64,000 nucleotides of DNA from JASHPR01 sp963842355 (GCA_963842355.1 CAWJGC010000010.1:1-64000); one strand, 5' to 3'; shown: positions 53,831 to 62,994, numbered from the stretch's first letter. The notes: generated from the sequence alone by a model not told the origin. Program-made: numbers and translations.

Positions 53831-55381
53831 GTGGCCGAGCACGCCGACATCTGGGTCCAGGACGACCGGCCGGAGCTGGCGGACATCGCCAGGATGGCCA
53901 GGCGCCTGGTGCGCCAGGCTGTACTGGCGGCCCGGGCCGAGGACGGGCCGGTGCAGCGGGTGCTTCGCGACCACCTCGGTCCGGACGCGGCGGCCCTTCC
54001 CGTGGTCAGCGGGTCCTGGCCGGGCTACGACCACGTGAACGTGCAGGCCGGGCTGGACGCCTGGCTGGCCGCGGGTGGCCGCGGGCACCGCCTCGCCGGC
54101 GTCACCGGATTCCGGCACATGGACTTCGGCCTGGCCGATCTGCTGCAGCCAGGGCGCTACGCCGAGCGGCTCGGCGTCGGCAGCGTGGCCACGACCGCAC
54201 TGTCGGCGGGCCCCGGCGGCCGGACCCGCGCCTGCGTCCAGTGCGGTCTCTACCTGGTCGATGACGCGGGCATCCCGCTGGCGCTGCTGCTGCGCGGGCC
54301 GGACGAGCGCGGGCCGTCCGATGATGTCAGCCTGGACGTCGTCGCCGCTGACCAGGCCGCGGCGCAGGGCGTGCTCGACGAGATACGGCGGCTGGCGGTC
54401 GAGCACAACGTCTTCCGCAGGCACGTGATCACGTTCGGGGGCGAGGTCTTCGGCCGGGATCGCGGTGCGCTGCTGCGGTTCCTGGACCGCCCGCGACTGG
54501 ACCGGGCCAAGCTCGTCCTCCCGCCCGCCCTGCTCGACGGCATCGAGCGCCAGGTGCTCGGCATCGCCAGGCACGCCGACCGGCTGCTCGCCAGCGGGCA
54601 GCATCTCAAGCGCGGGGTGCTGCTGCACGGCGCGCCGGGGACGGGCAAGACGCACACGATCCGGTACCTGCTCGGCAGGCTGCCCGAGGTGACGGTCGTG
54701 ATCATCTCCGGTTACGCGCTGCGCTGGATCGCCGAGGCCTGCTCGGTGGCCCGGGCGCTGCAGCCGTCAGTCGTGGTGATCGAGGACGTCGACCTGATCG
54801 CGGAGGAGCGCGGGGCCCGGATGGGCCAGCACCCGCTGCTGTTCCAGCTGCTCAACGAAATGGACGGGCTCGGCGAGGACGTCGACGTGACGTTCCTGCT
54901 CACCACCAACCGCCCGGACCTGCTGGAGGAGGCCCTGGCGGCCCGGCCGGGCCGTATCGATCATGCCGCCGGGCTGCCCCTCCCCGACGCCGACGCCCGC
55001 CGCAAGCTGATCGCGCTCTACCAGGGCAGCCTCGTGCTCGAGCTGTCCGACTTCGAGGCCGTGATCACGCGGACGGACGGCGTGACCGCGTCCTTCCTCA
55101 AGGAACTGCTGCGCCGGGCGGCCCTGTTCGCCGCCGAGTCCGCCCCGCCCGCCGAGGGCAACGGCGCCGCGCGAAGTGACGGCGCCGCGGGGAGTGACGG
55201 CGCCGGCCCGGGCGCGCCGCTGCGCGTGACCGACGCGCACATGGGCGCGGCCCTGTACCAGCTGCTCGACGTCCGCAGCCAGCTCACCGGCAGGCTCCTC
55301 GGCAACCACGCAGCGGGCCAGGACGCGGTGATCCGCCCGATGGGAGCCGACGCGCTGCTGCGGGGAGTCCGGCGGCGCTAG
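53831..55381 (+). CDS. AAA+ ATPase, CDC48/FtsH-like, with unique N-domain
   Basis: 516 residues from GTG 53831, preceded by GGAGGGG; an upstream GTG at 53810 is possible. Residues about 1-215 form an unrecognised N-terminal domain (QDDRPELADIARMARRLVRQ). The AAA module follows: Walker A LLHGAPGTGKT, Walker B VVVIEDVDLIAEE, sensor LLTTNRPDLLEE, arginine finger ARPGRIDHAAGLPL and a helical lid. A short Gly/Ala/Asp-rich insert precedes the end. No protease domain is fused, so it may be an unfoldase or remodeller. Partner unknown. Confidence 0.88.
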   Translation: MAEHADIWVQDDRPELADIARMARRLVRQAVLAARAEDGPVQRVLRDHLGPDAAALPVVSGSWPGYDHVNVQAGLDAWLAAGGRGHRLAGVTGFRHMDFGLADLLQPGRYAERLGVGSVATTALSAGPGGRTRACVQCGLYLVDDAGIPLALLLRGPDERGPSDDVSLDVVAADQAAAQGVLDEIRRLAVEHNVFRRHVITFGGEVFGRDRGALLRFLDRPRLDRAKLVLPPALLDGIERQVLGIARHADRLLASGQHLKRGVLLHGAPGTGKTHTIRYLLGRLPEVTVVIISGYALRWIAEACSVARALQPSVVVIEDVDLIAEERGARMGQHPLLFQLLNEMDGLGEDVDVTFLLTTNRPDLLEEALAARPGRIDHAAGLPLPDADARRKLIALYQGSLVLELSDFEAVITRTDGVTASFLKELLRRAALFAAESAPPAEGNGAARSDGAAGSDGAGPGAPLRVTDAHMGAALYQLLDVRSQLTGRLLGNHAAGQDAVIRPMGADALLRGVRRR

Positions 55382-55403
55382 GGCGTCTGCACCGAGATCT
55401 GGG

Positions 55404-56354
55404 CTAGGCCTGCCTGGCCAGCTCGGTCTCCAGTTCGCCTAGGACCCGGTAGCAGGGGAGGACGTCGGCCACGCTGGCGTTCGGCTCTCGTCCCTCGCGG
55501 ATCGCGGCGATGAACTCGCGGTCCTGCAACTCGATGCCGTTGGTGGACACGTCGACCGCGGAGACGTCGACCGGTTCCTCGCGCCCGGTCACCAGGTCGT
55601 CGTACCGGGCGATGAAGGTGCCGTTGTCGCAGATGTAGCGGAAGAACGTGCCGAGCGGCCCGTCGTTGTTGAAGCTGAGCGACAGCGTGCAGATACGGCC
55701 CTGGGGCGTGCGGAGCTGGACGGACATGTCCATCGCGATGCCCAGGTCGGGGTGGGTCGGGCCCTGCACGGCGTGGGCGACCTGGACGTCCTCCCCGGTC
55801 TGGTACTGGAACAGGTCGACGGTGTGCGCGGCGTGGTGCCAGAGCAGGTGATCGGTCCAGCTCCGGGGCTGGCCGAGGGCGTTCATGTTCGTGCGGCGGA
55901 AGAAGTACGTCTGCACGTCCATCTGCTGGATCGACAGCTCGCCCGCGGCGACGGCACGGTGGATCCACTGGTGCGACGGGTTGAACCGGCGGGTGTGCCC
56001 GACCATGCAGGTCAGCCCCGTCTCCTGGTGCACCCGGTCGACCTGCCGCGCGTCCGCCCAGCTGTCGGCGAGCGGGATCTCGACCTGGACGTGCTTGCCC
56101 GCGCGCATCGCGGCGACGGCCTGGCCCGCGTGCAACTGGGTCGGCGTGCACAGGATGACGGCGTCGACGTCGTCACGGCCCAGTACCTCGTCGAGGTCGG
56201 TCGAGGCGTGGCCGGCGCCGTACTTCCGCGCGACCTCCTCGGCCTGCTCGAGCCTGCGGCTGACCACGGACGTGACGGTCACGCCGTCGATGGCGGCGAG
56301 GCCGTCGAGGTGCTTGAGGCCGAACGCGCCGGCCCCGGCGACTGCGATCCGCAT
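55404..56354 (-). CDS. ligC: 4-carboxy-2-hydroxymuconate-6-semialdehyde dehydrogenase
   Basis: 316 residues, last gene of the operon. Gfo/Idh/MocA fold: NADP loop VAGAGAFGLKHLDGL, CTPTQLHAGQAVAAMRAGKH, and VGHTRRFNPSHQWIH with catalytic lysine/histidine region. Context plus the motif HTRRFNPSHQWIH point to LigC, which oxidises the ring-cleavage semialdehyde to 2-pyrone-4,6-dicarboxylate. Four bases separate its ATG from the ligB stop. Confidence 0.88.
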   Translation of the reverse strand: MRIAVAGAGAFGLKHLDGLAAIDGVTVTSVVSRRLEQAEEVARKYGAGHASTDLDEVLGRDDVDAVILCTPTQLHAGQAVAAMRAGKHVQVEIPLADSWADARQVDRVHQETGLTCMVGHTRRFNPSHQWIHRAVAAGELSIQQMDVQTYFFRRTNMNALGQPRSWTDHLLWHHAAHTVDLFQYQTGEDVQVAHAVQGPTHPDLGIAMDMSVQLRTPQGRICTLSLSFNNDGPLGTFFRYICDNGTFIARYDDLVTGREEPVDVSAVDVSTNGIELQDREFIAAIREGREPNASVADVLPCYRVLGELETELARQA

Positions 56355-56358
56355 GCGT

Positions 56359-57240
56359 CTAGCTCTCTTCCTGGGAGGACGGGTCCGGGGATGACGGGCC
56401 GGCGGCGGGCCGCAGCACCATGTGCCCGACCGCGGTGTTGGACCCGGGGACGTGGTAGAAGCGGTAGAGTTCCTCGACCTCGGCGCCCAGGGCGCCCCGC
56501 ATGATCAGCTGCATGACCAGCTCGATCCCCTCGGAGCCCGCCTCGCGGACGTACTCGATGTGCGGCAGCAGCGCGAGGCCGTCCGGGTCGGCGACCAGGC
56601 GGTCGAGGAACGCGCGGTCGAACTCGGAGTTGATGAAGCCGGCGCGCGGCCCCTGGAGCTGGTGGCTCATGCCGCCGGTACCCCAGACCTGGACCGCGAG
56701 ATCCTCGCCGAAGCTGTGCACGGCCCGGCGGATCGCCTGGCCCAGGCGGTAGCACCGGTGGCCGGTCGGGGGCGGGTACTGCACCACGTTCACCGCGAGC
56801 GGGATCACCCGCACCGGCCACTCCTCGGGCTGGCCGTAGACCAGGGACAGCGGCACGGTGAGGCCGTGGTCGACGTCGAGCTGGTACATGAGCGTGAGGT
56901 CGAACTCGTCGAGGATCAGCGACTGCGCCAGGTGGGCCGCCAGATCGGAGTGGCCGCGGACGACCGGCACCGGGCGGGGGCCGTACCCCTCGTCGGCGGG
57001 CGGGAACTCGTCGGCGCAGCCGAGCGCGAACGTCGGCACGATCTGCGGCGTGAACGCCGACATGTGGTCGTTGTAGACCAGGATCACCACGTCGGGGACG
57101 TTCTCGGCCGCCCAGGCCCTGGTCCAGTCGTACCCGGCGAACAGCGGCTTCCAGTACGGCTCCCCGGTCTTGCCGAGGTCGATCGCGGCGCCGATGGCCG
57201 GGATGTGGCTGGTGGTCAGCCCGGCGGTGATGCGCGCCAT
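56359..57240 (-). CDS. ligB: Protocatechuate 4,5-dioxygenase beta chain
   Basis: 293 residues. Class III extradiol dioxygenase: iron ligands in TTSHIPAIGAAIDLG and YNDHMSAFTPQ, and the conserved VWGTGGMSHQLQGPRAGFIN (catalytic His). It forms an Fe(II) enzyme with LigA that opens protocatechuate (and possibly gallate) between C4 and C5. Start ATG 57240 directly follows ligA (one-base gap), so translation is coupled. Confidence 0.92.
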   Translation of the reverse strand: MARITAGLTTSHIPAIGAAIDLGKTGEPYWKPLFAGYDWTRAWAAENVPDVVILVYNDHMSAFTPQIVPTFALGCADEFPPADEGYGPRPVPVVRGHSDLAAHLAQSLILDEFDLTLMYQLDVDHGLTVPLSLVYGQPEEWPVRVIPLAVNVVQYPPPTGHRCYRLGQAIRRAVHSFGEDLAVQVWGTGGMSHQLQGPRAGFINSEFDRAFLDRLVADPDGLALLPHIEYVREAGSEGIELVMQLIMRGALGAEVEELYRFYHVPGSNTAVGHMVLRPAAGPSSPDPSSQEES

Positions 57241-57241
57241 C

Positions 57242-57634
57242 TCAGGTACCGTCCGCCGTCGAGCGCCAGCCCTGGGGCGAGCGCCCGCCGCGCAGCATCA
57301 TCTGCTGGTAGTCCTCGACGGACATGCCGGTCATCGTGCTCACCGCCTGGAGATAGCTCAGCCCGTCGGTGGCGAAGATCTTCGCCAGGAAGTAGATGTT
57401 GCCGCCGAGGTCGAGCATCGCGTTGTAGTCGCGGTCGAGTACGGCCTGCTTCTGCGCCTCGGTCATCGGCCACTCGTCGAGGTAGGCGCGTTCCCCGGCC
57501 TTGAACCGCTCCCGGTTCTCCGGCTTCATCAGGCTCATGCAGAACTGGTTCAGCGGGTAGCCCTGCTTGGCGCGCTGCGCCGTGAACACCCGGGTGCCGG
57601 GAATGTCATCGAACTCCGAGGCGTACGCGGTCAT
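57242..57634 (-). CDS. ligA: Protocatechuate 4,5-dioxygenase alpha chain
   Basis: 130 residues with LigA-domain residues: NQFCMSLMKPENRERFKAGE, YLDEWPMTEAQKQAVLDRDY, GGNIYFLAKIFATDGLS. LigA caps the LigB active site in an alpha2beta2 enzyme. The N-terminus (EFDDIPGTRVFTAQRAKQGY) resembles characterised LigA proteins. Situated between ligI and ligB with two- and one-base gaps. Confidence 0.92.
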   Translation of the reverse strand: MTAYASEFDDIPGTRVFTAQRAKQGYPLNQFCMSLMKPENRERFKAGERAYLDEWPMTEAQKQAVLDRDYNAMLDLGGNIYFLAKIFATDGLSYLQAVSTMTGMSVEDYQQMMLRGGRSPQGWRSTADGT

Positions 57635-57636
57635 CG

Positions 57637-58533
57637 TCAGGCCTCCCAGTACAGGCGCATGGGGTTGTCGACCAGGAGCCGGCGCCGCAGGTCATCGGTG
57701 CGGGCGATCCGCGGGATGACGTCGACCAGGGCGCCGTCGTCGGGCATGTGGCTCTTCATGTTCGGGTGCGGCCAGTCGGTTCCCCACAGCACCCGGTCGG
57801 GGAACGTCTCCACCACGCGGCGCGCGAACGGGACGAAGTCGGCGTACTCCGGCGGGCCGGACTTCGACAGCCGTTCCGGGCCGCTCACCTTGGACCAGAC
57901 GTTCTCGTTCTCCTGCATGAAGCGCAGGAACGGGGCGAAGCCGGGGCCGCCGGCAGGCTGCGACACGTCGGGCCGGCCCATGTGGTCGACGACGACGGTG
58001 GTGGGCAGGCTGGTGAACAGGTTCCAGCGCTCGACCAGGTCGGCGGCCTCGAAGTACACCACGACGTGCCAGCCGAGCTCGGCGATCAGGTCCGCCAGGC
58101 CGAGGTAGTAGCCGTCGGGCTTGGGGTCGGCCAGGCGCTTGACGAAGTTGAACCGGATGCCGCGGACGCCGGCCGCGTGCAGGCCGGCGAGTTCGGCCCG
58201 GGTGACACCGGTCCGGATCGTCGCCACCCCGCGGGCCCGGTCACCGGCCGCGAGCAGCGCGTCCGCGAGGGCGCTGTTGTCCGCGCCGTGGCAGGTCGCC
58301 TGGACGATGACGTTGCGTTCGAAGCCGAGGAAGTCGCGCAGCGCGAACAACTGCTCCCGGCCGGCGTCAGTCGGCGTGTACTTCCGCTCCGGCGCGTAAG
58401 GGAATTTCTCGCCCGGGCCGAACACGTGGCAGTGCGCGTCGACCGCGCCCGGCGGCGGTACGTAGCCCGGCTTGCTGGGGCTCGGGTCGAACGGGAGCCA
58501 GTCGGCGTCCGGCTGGAAGGGCGGGGGGGCCAT
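57637..58533 (-). CDS. ligI: 2-pyrone-4,6-dicarboxylate lactonase
   Basis: 298 residues; ATG 58533 overlaps the ligJ stop (ATGA). Amidohydrolase fold: VDAHCHVFGPGEKFPY, FVKRLADPKP, VDHMGRPDVSQP and catalytic Asp in WGTDWPHPNMKSHMP. LigI opens the pyrone ring without a metal, giving oxalomesaconate. Length matches the family. Confidence 0.93.
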   Translation of the reverse strand: MAPPPFQPDADWLPFDPSPSKPGYVPPPGAVDAHCHVFGPGEKFPYAPERKYTPTDAGREQLFALRDFLGFERNVIVQATCHGADNSALADALLAAGDRARGVATIRTGVTRAELAGLHAAGVRGIRFNFVKRLADPKPDGYYLGLADLIAELGWHVVVYFEAADLVERWNLFTSLPTTVVVDHMGRPDVSQPAGGPGFAPFLRFMQENENVWSKVSGPERLSKSGPPEYADFVPFARRVVETFPDRVLWGTDWPHPNMKSHMPDDGALVDVIPRIARTDDLRRRLLVDNPMRLYWEA

Positions 58534-59552
58534 CACAGCCCCCGGTCGCGCAGGGCTTGGTCGAGACGCGGGTAGACCCGCCGGGCGTTGCCCTCCTGCA
58601 CCAGCGCGGCGTCGGCCTCGGCCAGGCCGAGCTGGTCGACGTACCGTTTCGTGTCGTCGAAGTAGTGGCCGGTCTCGGGGTCGATGCCGCGGACGGCGCC
58701 CACCATCTCGGACCCGAACAGGATGTTGCCGACGTCGATCACCTCGAACAGCAGGTCGATGCCGGGCTGGTGGTAGACGCACGTGTCGAAGAACACGTTC
58801 CGCATGACGTGCTCGCGCAGCGGCGGTTTCCCGAGCATGTCGGCCAGCCCGCGGTACCGGCCCCAGTGGTAGGGGACCGCGCCGCCGCCGTGCGGGATGA
58901 CCAGCCGGAGGCCGGGGAAGTCGGCGAACAGGTCACCTTGGATGAACTGCATGAACGCCGTGGTGTCGGCGTTGATGTAGTAGGCCCCGGTCGCGTGGAA
59001 GCTGGGGTTGCAGCTCGCCGACACGTGCACCATGGCGGGCACGTCGAGCTCGGCCATCTTCTCGTAGACCGGGTACCAGTACCGGTCGGTGAGCGGCGGG
59101 GCGGTCCATTTCCCCCCGCTCGGGTCCGGGTTGAGGTTGCAGCCGACGAAGCCGAGTTCGAGGACGCAGCGTTCGAGCTCGGCGACCGAGGAGTCCAGCG
59201 GGGCGCCGGGTGACTGCGGGAGCTGGCCCACGCCGGCGAACGTCGCCGGGAACAGCCCGACGACGCGCGCGATGAGGTCGTTGCACGCGCGCGCCCACTC
59301 GCCGCTGACCCGCTCGTCGCCCTCGTGGTGGGCCATGGCGGACGCCCGCGGCGAGAAGATCGTCATGTCCGCGCCGCGCTCGCGGAGCAGCCGGAGCTGG
59401 TTCCCCTCGATCGACTCGCGGATCTCGTCGTCGGAGATGGCCGGGTAGGGCGGCGTCGCACGGCCCTCGCGGAACGCCGCGAGCTGGCTGGCGCGCCACT
59501 CGTTGTGCGGGGCGGGCACGGTCGTGTAGTGCCCGTGGCAGTCGATGATCAT
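58533..59552 (-). CDS. ligJ: 4-oxalomesaconate hydratase
   Basis: 339 residues, ATG 59552 overlapping the ligU stop. Metal ligands in MIIDCHGHYTTVPAPHNEW (HxH), VIPHGGGAVPYHWGRYRG and VFFDTCVYHQPGIDLL. LigJ hydrates oxalomesaconate to 4-carboxy-4-hydroxy-2-oxoadipate. It belongs to the ACMSD-like amidohydrolases; the operon context decides the assignment. Confidence 0.92.
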   Translation of the reverse strand: MIIDCHGHYTTVPAPHNEWRASQLAAFREGRATPPYPAISDDEIRESIEGNQLRLLRERGADMTIFSPRASAMAHHEGDERVSGEWARACNDLIARVVGLFPATFAGVGQLPQSPGAPLDSSVAELERCVLELGFVGCNLNPDPSGGKWTAPPLTDRYWYPVYEKMAELDVPAMVHVSASCNPSFHATGAYYINADTTAFMQFIQGDLFADFPGLRLVIPHGGGAVPYHWGRYRGLADMLGKPPLREHVMRNVFFDTCVYHQPGIDLLFEVIDVGNILFGSEMVGAVRGIDPETGHYFDDTKRYVDQLGLAEADAALVQEGNARRVYPRLDQALRDRGL

Positions 59553-60664
59553 GACGGGCTCCACACCGAGGGGGGCACGAAGACCTCGCCCCGCATCAGC
59601 AGGCGGGCGGTGCGCAGCAGCGCCGAGCGCGTCACCGTGAACCCGCCGCCGGACGTCCCCGCCTCGAGCGTGACGGTGAAGAAGCCCGTGGGGTGCTCGA
59701 CCTCGATCTCGGTCGAGCCGTCGGCCTGCTCCTTGATCACCGCGATCTCGTGCGCCACCGATCCGGGCAGCACGCACGCGGTGGCGACGGACACCGCGCC
59801 CAGGACCCCGATCGCCTCGTGCACGCGGTGCGGGATGAACGTCCGGGTCGACACCGCGCCGCCGTCGGCGGGAGGCGACAGCAGGCTCATCTTCGGCACG
59901 GTCTTGCTCGTGACGTCGCCGAGGTTCATCAGCGGGCCGGCGGCGAGCCGGATCGCCTCGACCCGCCGGGTCACCTCGCGGTCGCCCTCGAGCTCGGCCG
60001 GCGCCTCGTGCCCGGTCAGACCGAGGTCGGATGCTGCGATACAGACGACCGGCATGCCGTTGTCGATGCAGGTCACCCGGGTTCCCTCGACGACGTCCGT
60101 GACGTTCCCCGTCGGCAGCAGCGCGCCGCACGAGGACCCCGCGACGTCGGCGAACTCGATGGGGACCGGAGCGTGGCTGCCGGGCACGCCGTCGATGCGC
60201 GCCGGGCCGTCGTAGCGGACCTGCCCGCCCGGCGTCGGCACCAGGGCCGTGGCCAGCGTGCCGGTATTGCGCATCCAGATGCGGACGGGCGTCACGGGAT
60301 CGCCTGCCGCCACGAGGCCCTGGTCGATCGCGAACGGTCCGACGGCGGCAAGCATGTTGCCACAGTTCTGATTGTCGGAAACCTCCGCCCGGTCCGGCCA
60401 GACCTGGAGGAACAGATACTCGACGTCCGCGTTGTCGCGCGGGGACAAACTGACGACGGCCACCTTCGACGTCAGCGGGTGGCTGCCGCCCATGCCGTCG
60501 ATCTGCCGCGGGTCGGGAGAACCCATCGCGGCGAGCAGCACCGCGTCGCGCGTCGCGCGGTCGCCCGGCAGGTCGCCGGCCACGAACATCAGGCCCTTGG
60601 ACGTGCCGCCGCGCATCACGGAGCACGGGATCGCGGTCTGGGTCAGGGTGTTCCCGGGGCTCAC
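59549..60664 (-). CDS. ligU: 4-oxalomesaconate tautomerase (PrpF family)
   Basis: 371 residues from GTG 60664, overlapping the ligK stop as GTGA. PrpF/diaminopimelate epimerase fold: IPCSVMRGGTSKGLMFVAGD, GSPDPRQIDGMGGSHPLTSK, SDNQNCGNMLAAVGPFAI with the conserved Cys. LigU/GalD isomerises oxalomesaconate between tautomers for LigJ. The gene is a named member of bacterial meta-cleavage clusters. Confidence 0.88.
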   Translation of the reverse strand: MSPGNTLTQTAIPCSVMRGGTSKGLMFVAGDLPGDRATRDAVLLAAMGSPDPRQIDGMGGSHPLTSKVAVVSLSPRDNADVEYLFLQVWPDRAEVSDNQNCGNMLAAVGPFAIDQGLVAAGDPVTPVRIWMRNTGTLATALVPTPGGQVRYDGPARIDGVPGSHAPVPIEFADVAGSSCGALLPTGNVTDVVEGTRVTCIDNGMPVVCIAASDLGLTGHEAPAELEGDREVTRRVEAIRLAAGPLMNLGDVTSKTVPKMSLLSPPADGGAVSTRTFIPHRVHEAIGVLGAVSVATACVLPGSVAHEIAVIKEQADGSTEIEVEHPTGFFTVTLEAGTSGGGFTVTRSALLRTARLLMRGEVFVPPSVWSPS

Positions 60665-61350
60665 GGCGAGTCCTCGTAGTCGACGTAGCGCAGTCCGGAG
60701 TCGGCCAGCCGGCCGCGCATGTCGTAGAGGTCGAGGCCGAGTTCGCCCGCGTTCAGCCGCGGCCGCCGGGACGCCTCGCCGGCCTCGCGGTCCCGGGCCG
60801 CCTTGAGCACCGTCGCCGCCTGCTCGCGCGCCACCACCACGACTCCGTCGTCGTCGGCCACGATCACGTCGCCGGGCCGGACGTACGCGCCGGCGCAGAC
60901 GATGGGGGTCTGCACGTTGCCCGGCGTCTGCTTCACCGTGCCCTGGGCGCAGATCGCCTTGGACCAGACCGGGAACCCCATCTCGGTGAGCGCGGCGACG
61001 TCCCGCACGCCGGCGTCGATGACCAGCCCCCGGACGCCGTGCGCCCGCAGGCTCCCGGCCAGCAGTTCGCCCACGTATCCGTCGTCGCACGGGCTGGTGG
61101 GGGTGACCACGAGGACGTCGCCGGGCTGGGCCTGCTCGACGGCCACATGGACCGACCAGTTGTCACCCGGGGCGACCTCGCAGGTCAGCGCGTTACCGGC
61201 CAGGCGCGCAGGCCGGAAGACCGGGCGGATGTCGCAGCGGAGCAGCCCGGTGCGGCCCTGGGCCTCGTGCACCGTCGCCACCCCTGGTTGCGCCAGGCCG
61301 TCGACAACCGCGAGATCGGTGCGGGGGGTGTTCCTTACCACGATCGGCAC
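60661..61350 (-). CDS. ligK: 4-carboxy-4-hydroxy-2-oxoadipate aldolase
   Basis: 229 residues, GTG 61350 after GAGGAG. RraA-like aldolase fold: TVHEAQGRTGLLRCDIRPVF, PGDVLVVTPTSPCDDGYVGE, LVIDAGVRDVAALTEMGFPV with metal/substrate residues, and GDVIVADDDGVVVVAREQA. It splits the six-carbon acid to pyruvate and oxaloacetate, and members also decarboxylate oxaloacetate. This is the final pathway step. Confidence 0.93.
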   Translation of the reverse strand: MPIVVRNTPRTDLAVVDGLAQPGVATVHEAQGRTGLLRCDIRPVFRPARLAGNALTCEVAPGDNWSVHVAVEQAQPGDVLVVTPTSPCDDGYVGELLAGSLRAHGVRGLVIDAGVRDVAALTEMGFPVWSKAICAQGTVKQTPGNVQTPIVCAGAYVRPGDVIVADDDGVVVVAREQAATVLKAARDREAGEASRRPRLNAGELGLDLYDMRGRLADSGLRYVDYEDSP

Positions 61351-61369
61351 GTGCCTGCTCCTCTCCGCG

Positions 61370-62179
61370 TCATCGGGCGGCTCCTTCGGTGCGGGGCATG
61401 GTCGCCAGCAGCCTGCGCAGCGCGGCCAGCTCGGACGGGCCCGGGGGCGGGATCTCGCTGAGGTCCGCGCCGACCTGCAGGTCCCATCCGGTTCTCGCCC
61501 TGATGTCCGGAACGGATACGCCGGGGTACACCCCGGTCAGCATCAGCTCGCAGGTCGCGGGGTCGGGCTCGAGCACGCCCAGGTCTGTGATGACCTTACC
61601 CGGCCCCGCGCCGGCCAGGCCGAGGCGCCGCCGGGCGCCCGGTCCGTCGCCGAAGCCGACCGAGGTGACGAAGTCCACCCGCTCGACGAATGTCCGGAGG
61701 GTCTGCCGGACGATCACGATCACCTCCCGGCAGGACGCGGCGATCTCCGGCGCGCCGCCGGCGCCCGGCAGCCTGACCTTGGGCTCGGCGTAGTCCGCGC
61801 CGATCGCCGTGGTGTTGATGTTGGCGAACCTGTCGGTCTGGGCCGCGCCCAGGAAGCCGACGTCGATCCGCCCCGGCTGCAGCCAGTAGTTGAAGATCTC
61901 GGGCACGCTGACCACGGCATCGGCCGTCTCGGCGAGGACGCCGTCGCCGATGGACAGCGGCAGCGTGCCCGGCTTGGCCCCGATCGCGCCCGACTCGTAG
62001 ATCAGTACCAGGTCCGGGGCGTGCGTCGCCCGGGCCAGGTTGGCCGCCTCGCTGGGCAGGCCGATGCCGACGAAGCAGGTCATCCGGTCGCGGAGCGCGC
62101 GCGCGGCGGTGACCGTCATGATCTCGTCGGCCGAGTACCCGGACCCCGTTGTGGCAGGCACCGTGGCGTCACCCGTCAC
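61370..62179 (-). CDS. CoA-transferase subunit B (Gct/Ipd type)
   Basis: 269 residues from GTG 62179, overlapping the alpha-subunit stop. Family I CoA-transferase beta chain: CFVGIGLPSEAANLARATHA, catalytic Glu in LIYESGAIGAKPGTLPLSIG, DVGFLGAAQTDRFANINTTA, and RVDFVTSVGFGDGPGARRRL. This resembles glutaconate CoA-transferase and the IpdB ring-opening enzymes more than PcaJ. It is not needed for the LigK route, so it either serves a related ring fragment or couples to another substrate. Confidence 0.9.
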   Translation of the reverse strand: MTGDATVPATTGSGYSADEIMTVTAARALRDRMTCFVGIGLPSEAANLARATHAPDLVLIYESGAIGAKPGTLPLSIGDGVLAETADAVVSVPEIFNYWLQPGRIDVGFLGAAQTDRFANINTTAIGADYAEPKVRLPGAGGAPEIAASCREVIVIVRQTLRTFVERVDFVTSVGFGDGPGARRRLGLAGAGPGKVITDLGVLEPDPATCELMLTGVYPGVSVPDIRARTGWDLQVGADLSEIPPPGPSELAALRRLLATMPRTEGAAR

Positions 62180-62994
62180 CGGGCTCCTTTCCCGGCACGT
62201 GCCCCCGCGAGCCACCGGCCGAAGGCTTCCCGGTCCCGGCTGATCGCGTCCCAGGCGACGTAGAAGTCGTTGTCGCGGACCGAGTAGCCGAGCGCGTACG
62301 AGGGGTGCGCGCCACCGGGCACCGGGGCGACGTAGCTGACCGCCCAGGCCGGGAGCACGACGGCACCGGGCCGCGGGTCCAGCACCTCGACGATCTCCTC
62401 GACGGTGACCACGGACCGCGCCGCGGCGAGCACCGCTTCCTTCTGCACCCCGGTGAGCCCCCAGTACTGCACGTTGCCGGCCCGGTCGGCCCGCTGCGCG
62501 TGGATCACGGTCACGTCCGGCCGCAGCGCCGCTACCGCCGTGAGCGTCTCGCCGGTGAACGGGCAGGAGATCTCGGCGATGTCCGCGCGGGTGCTGGCGA
62601 CCAGGCCGGTCCCGCGGTACCCGCGCAGCACCGCGAACGGGAGCCCGGACGCGCCCGCCACGTACCGGTTGGCCAGGCCGGCGTGGCTGTGTTCCTCGAG
62701 TTCCAGCGGGCCGGGCCAGGAGTGCTCGACCGCGTCCCGGAACCGGTGCAGCGATCCCACGCCCGGGTTGCCGCCCCAGGAGAACACCAGCTTGCGCGCG
62801 CATCCCGCGCCGATCATCTGGTCGTAGATCACGTCGGGGGTCATCCGGACCAGCGTGAGCTCGCGCCGTCCTTGCCGGATCACCTCGCGCCCGGCCGCGT
62901 GCGGGATCAGGTGGGTGAAGCCTTCCATGGCGATCGTGTCGCCGTCGTGTACCGCCTCGGCGATGGCCTCGGCCAGGGACACGATCTCCGCCAC
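62176..62994 (-). CDS. CoA-transferase subunit A (Gct/Ipd type)
   Basis: 272 residues from GTG 62994, chosen because GAGGAGGCGGG is well placed; a TTG at 63039 is unlikely. Alpha-chain marks: AVHDGDTIAMEGFTHLIPHA, ELTLVRMTPDVIYDQMIGAG, KLVFSWGGNPGVGSLHRFRD, and HAQRADRAGNVQYWG. It pairs with the next gene. First gene of the nine-gene operon. Confidence 0.9.
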   Translation of the reverse strand: MAEIVSLAEAIAEAVHDGDTIAMEGFTHLIPHAAGREVIRQGRRELTLVRMTPDVIYDQMIGAGCARKLVFSWGGNPGVGSLHRFRDAVEHSWPGPLELEEHSHAGLANRYVAGASGLPFAVLRGYRGTGLVASTRADIAEISCPFTGETLTAVAALRPDVTVIHAQRADRAGNVQYWGLTGVQKEAVLAAARSVVTVEEIVEVLDPRPGAVVLPAWAVSYVAPVPGGAHPSYALGYSVRDNDFYVAWDAISRDREAFGRWLAGARAGKGAR

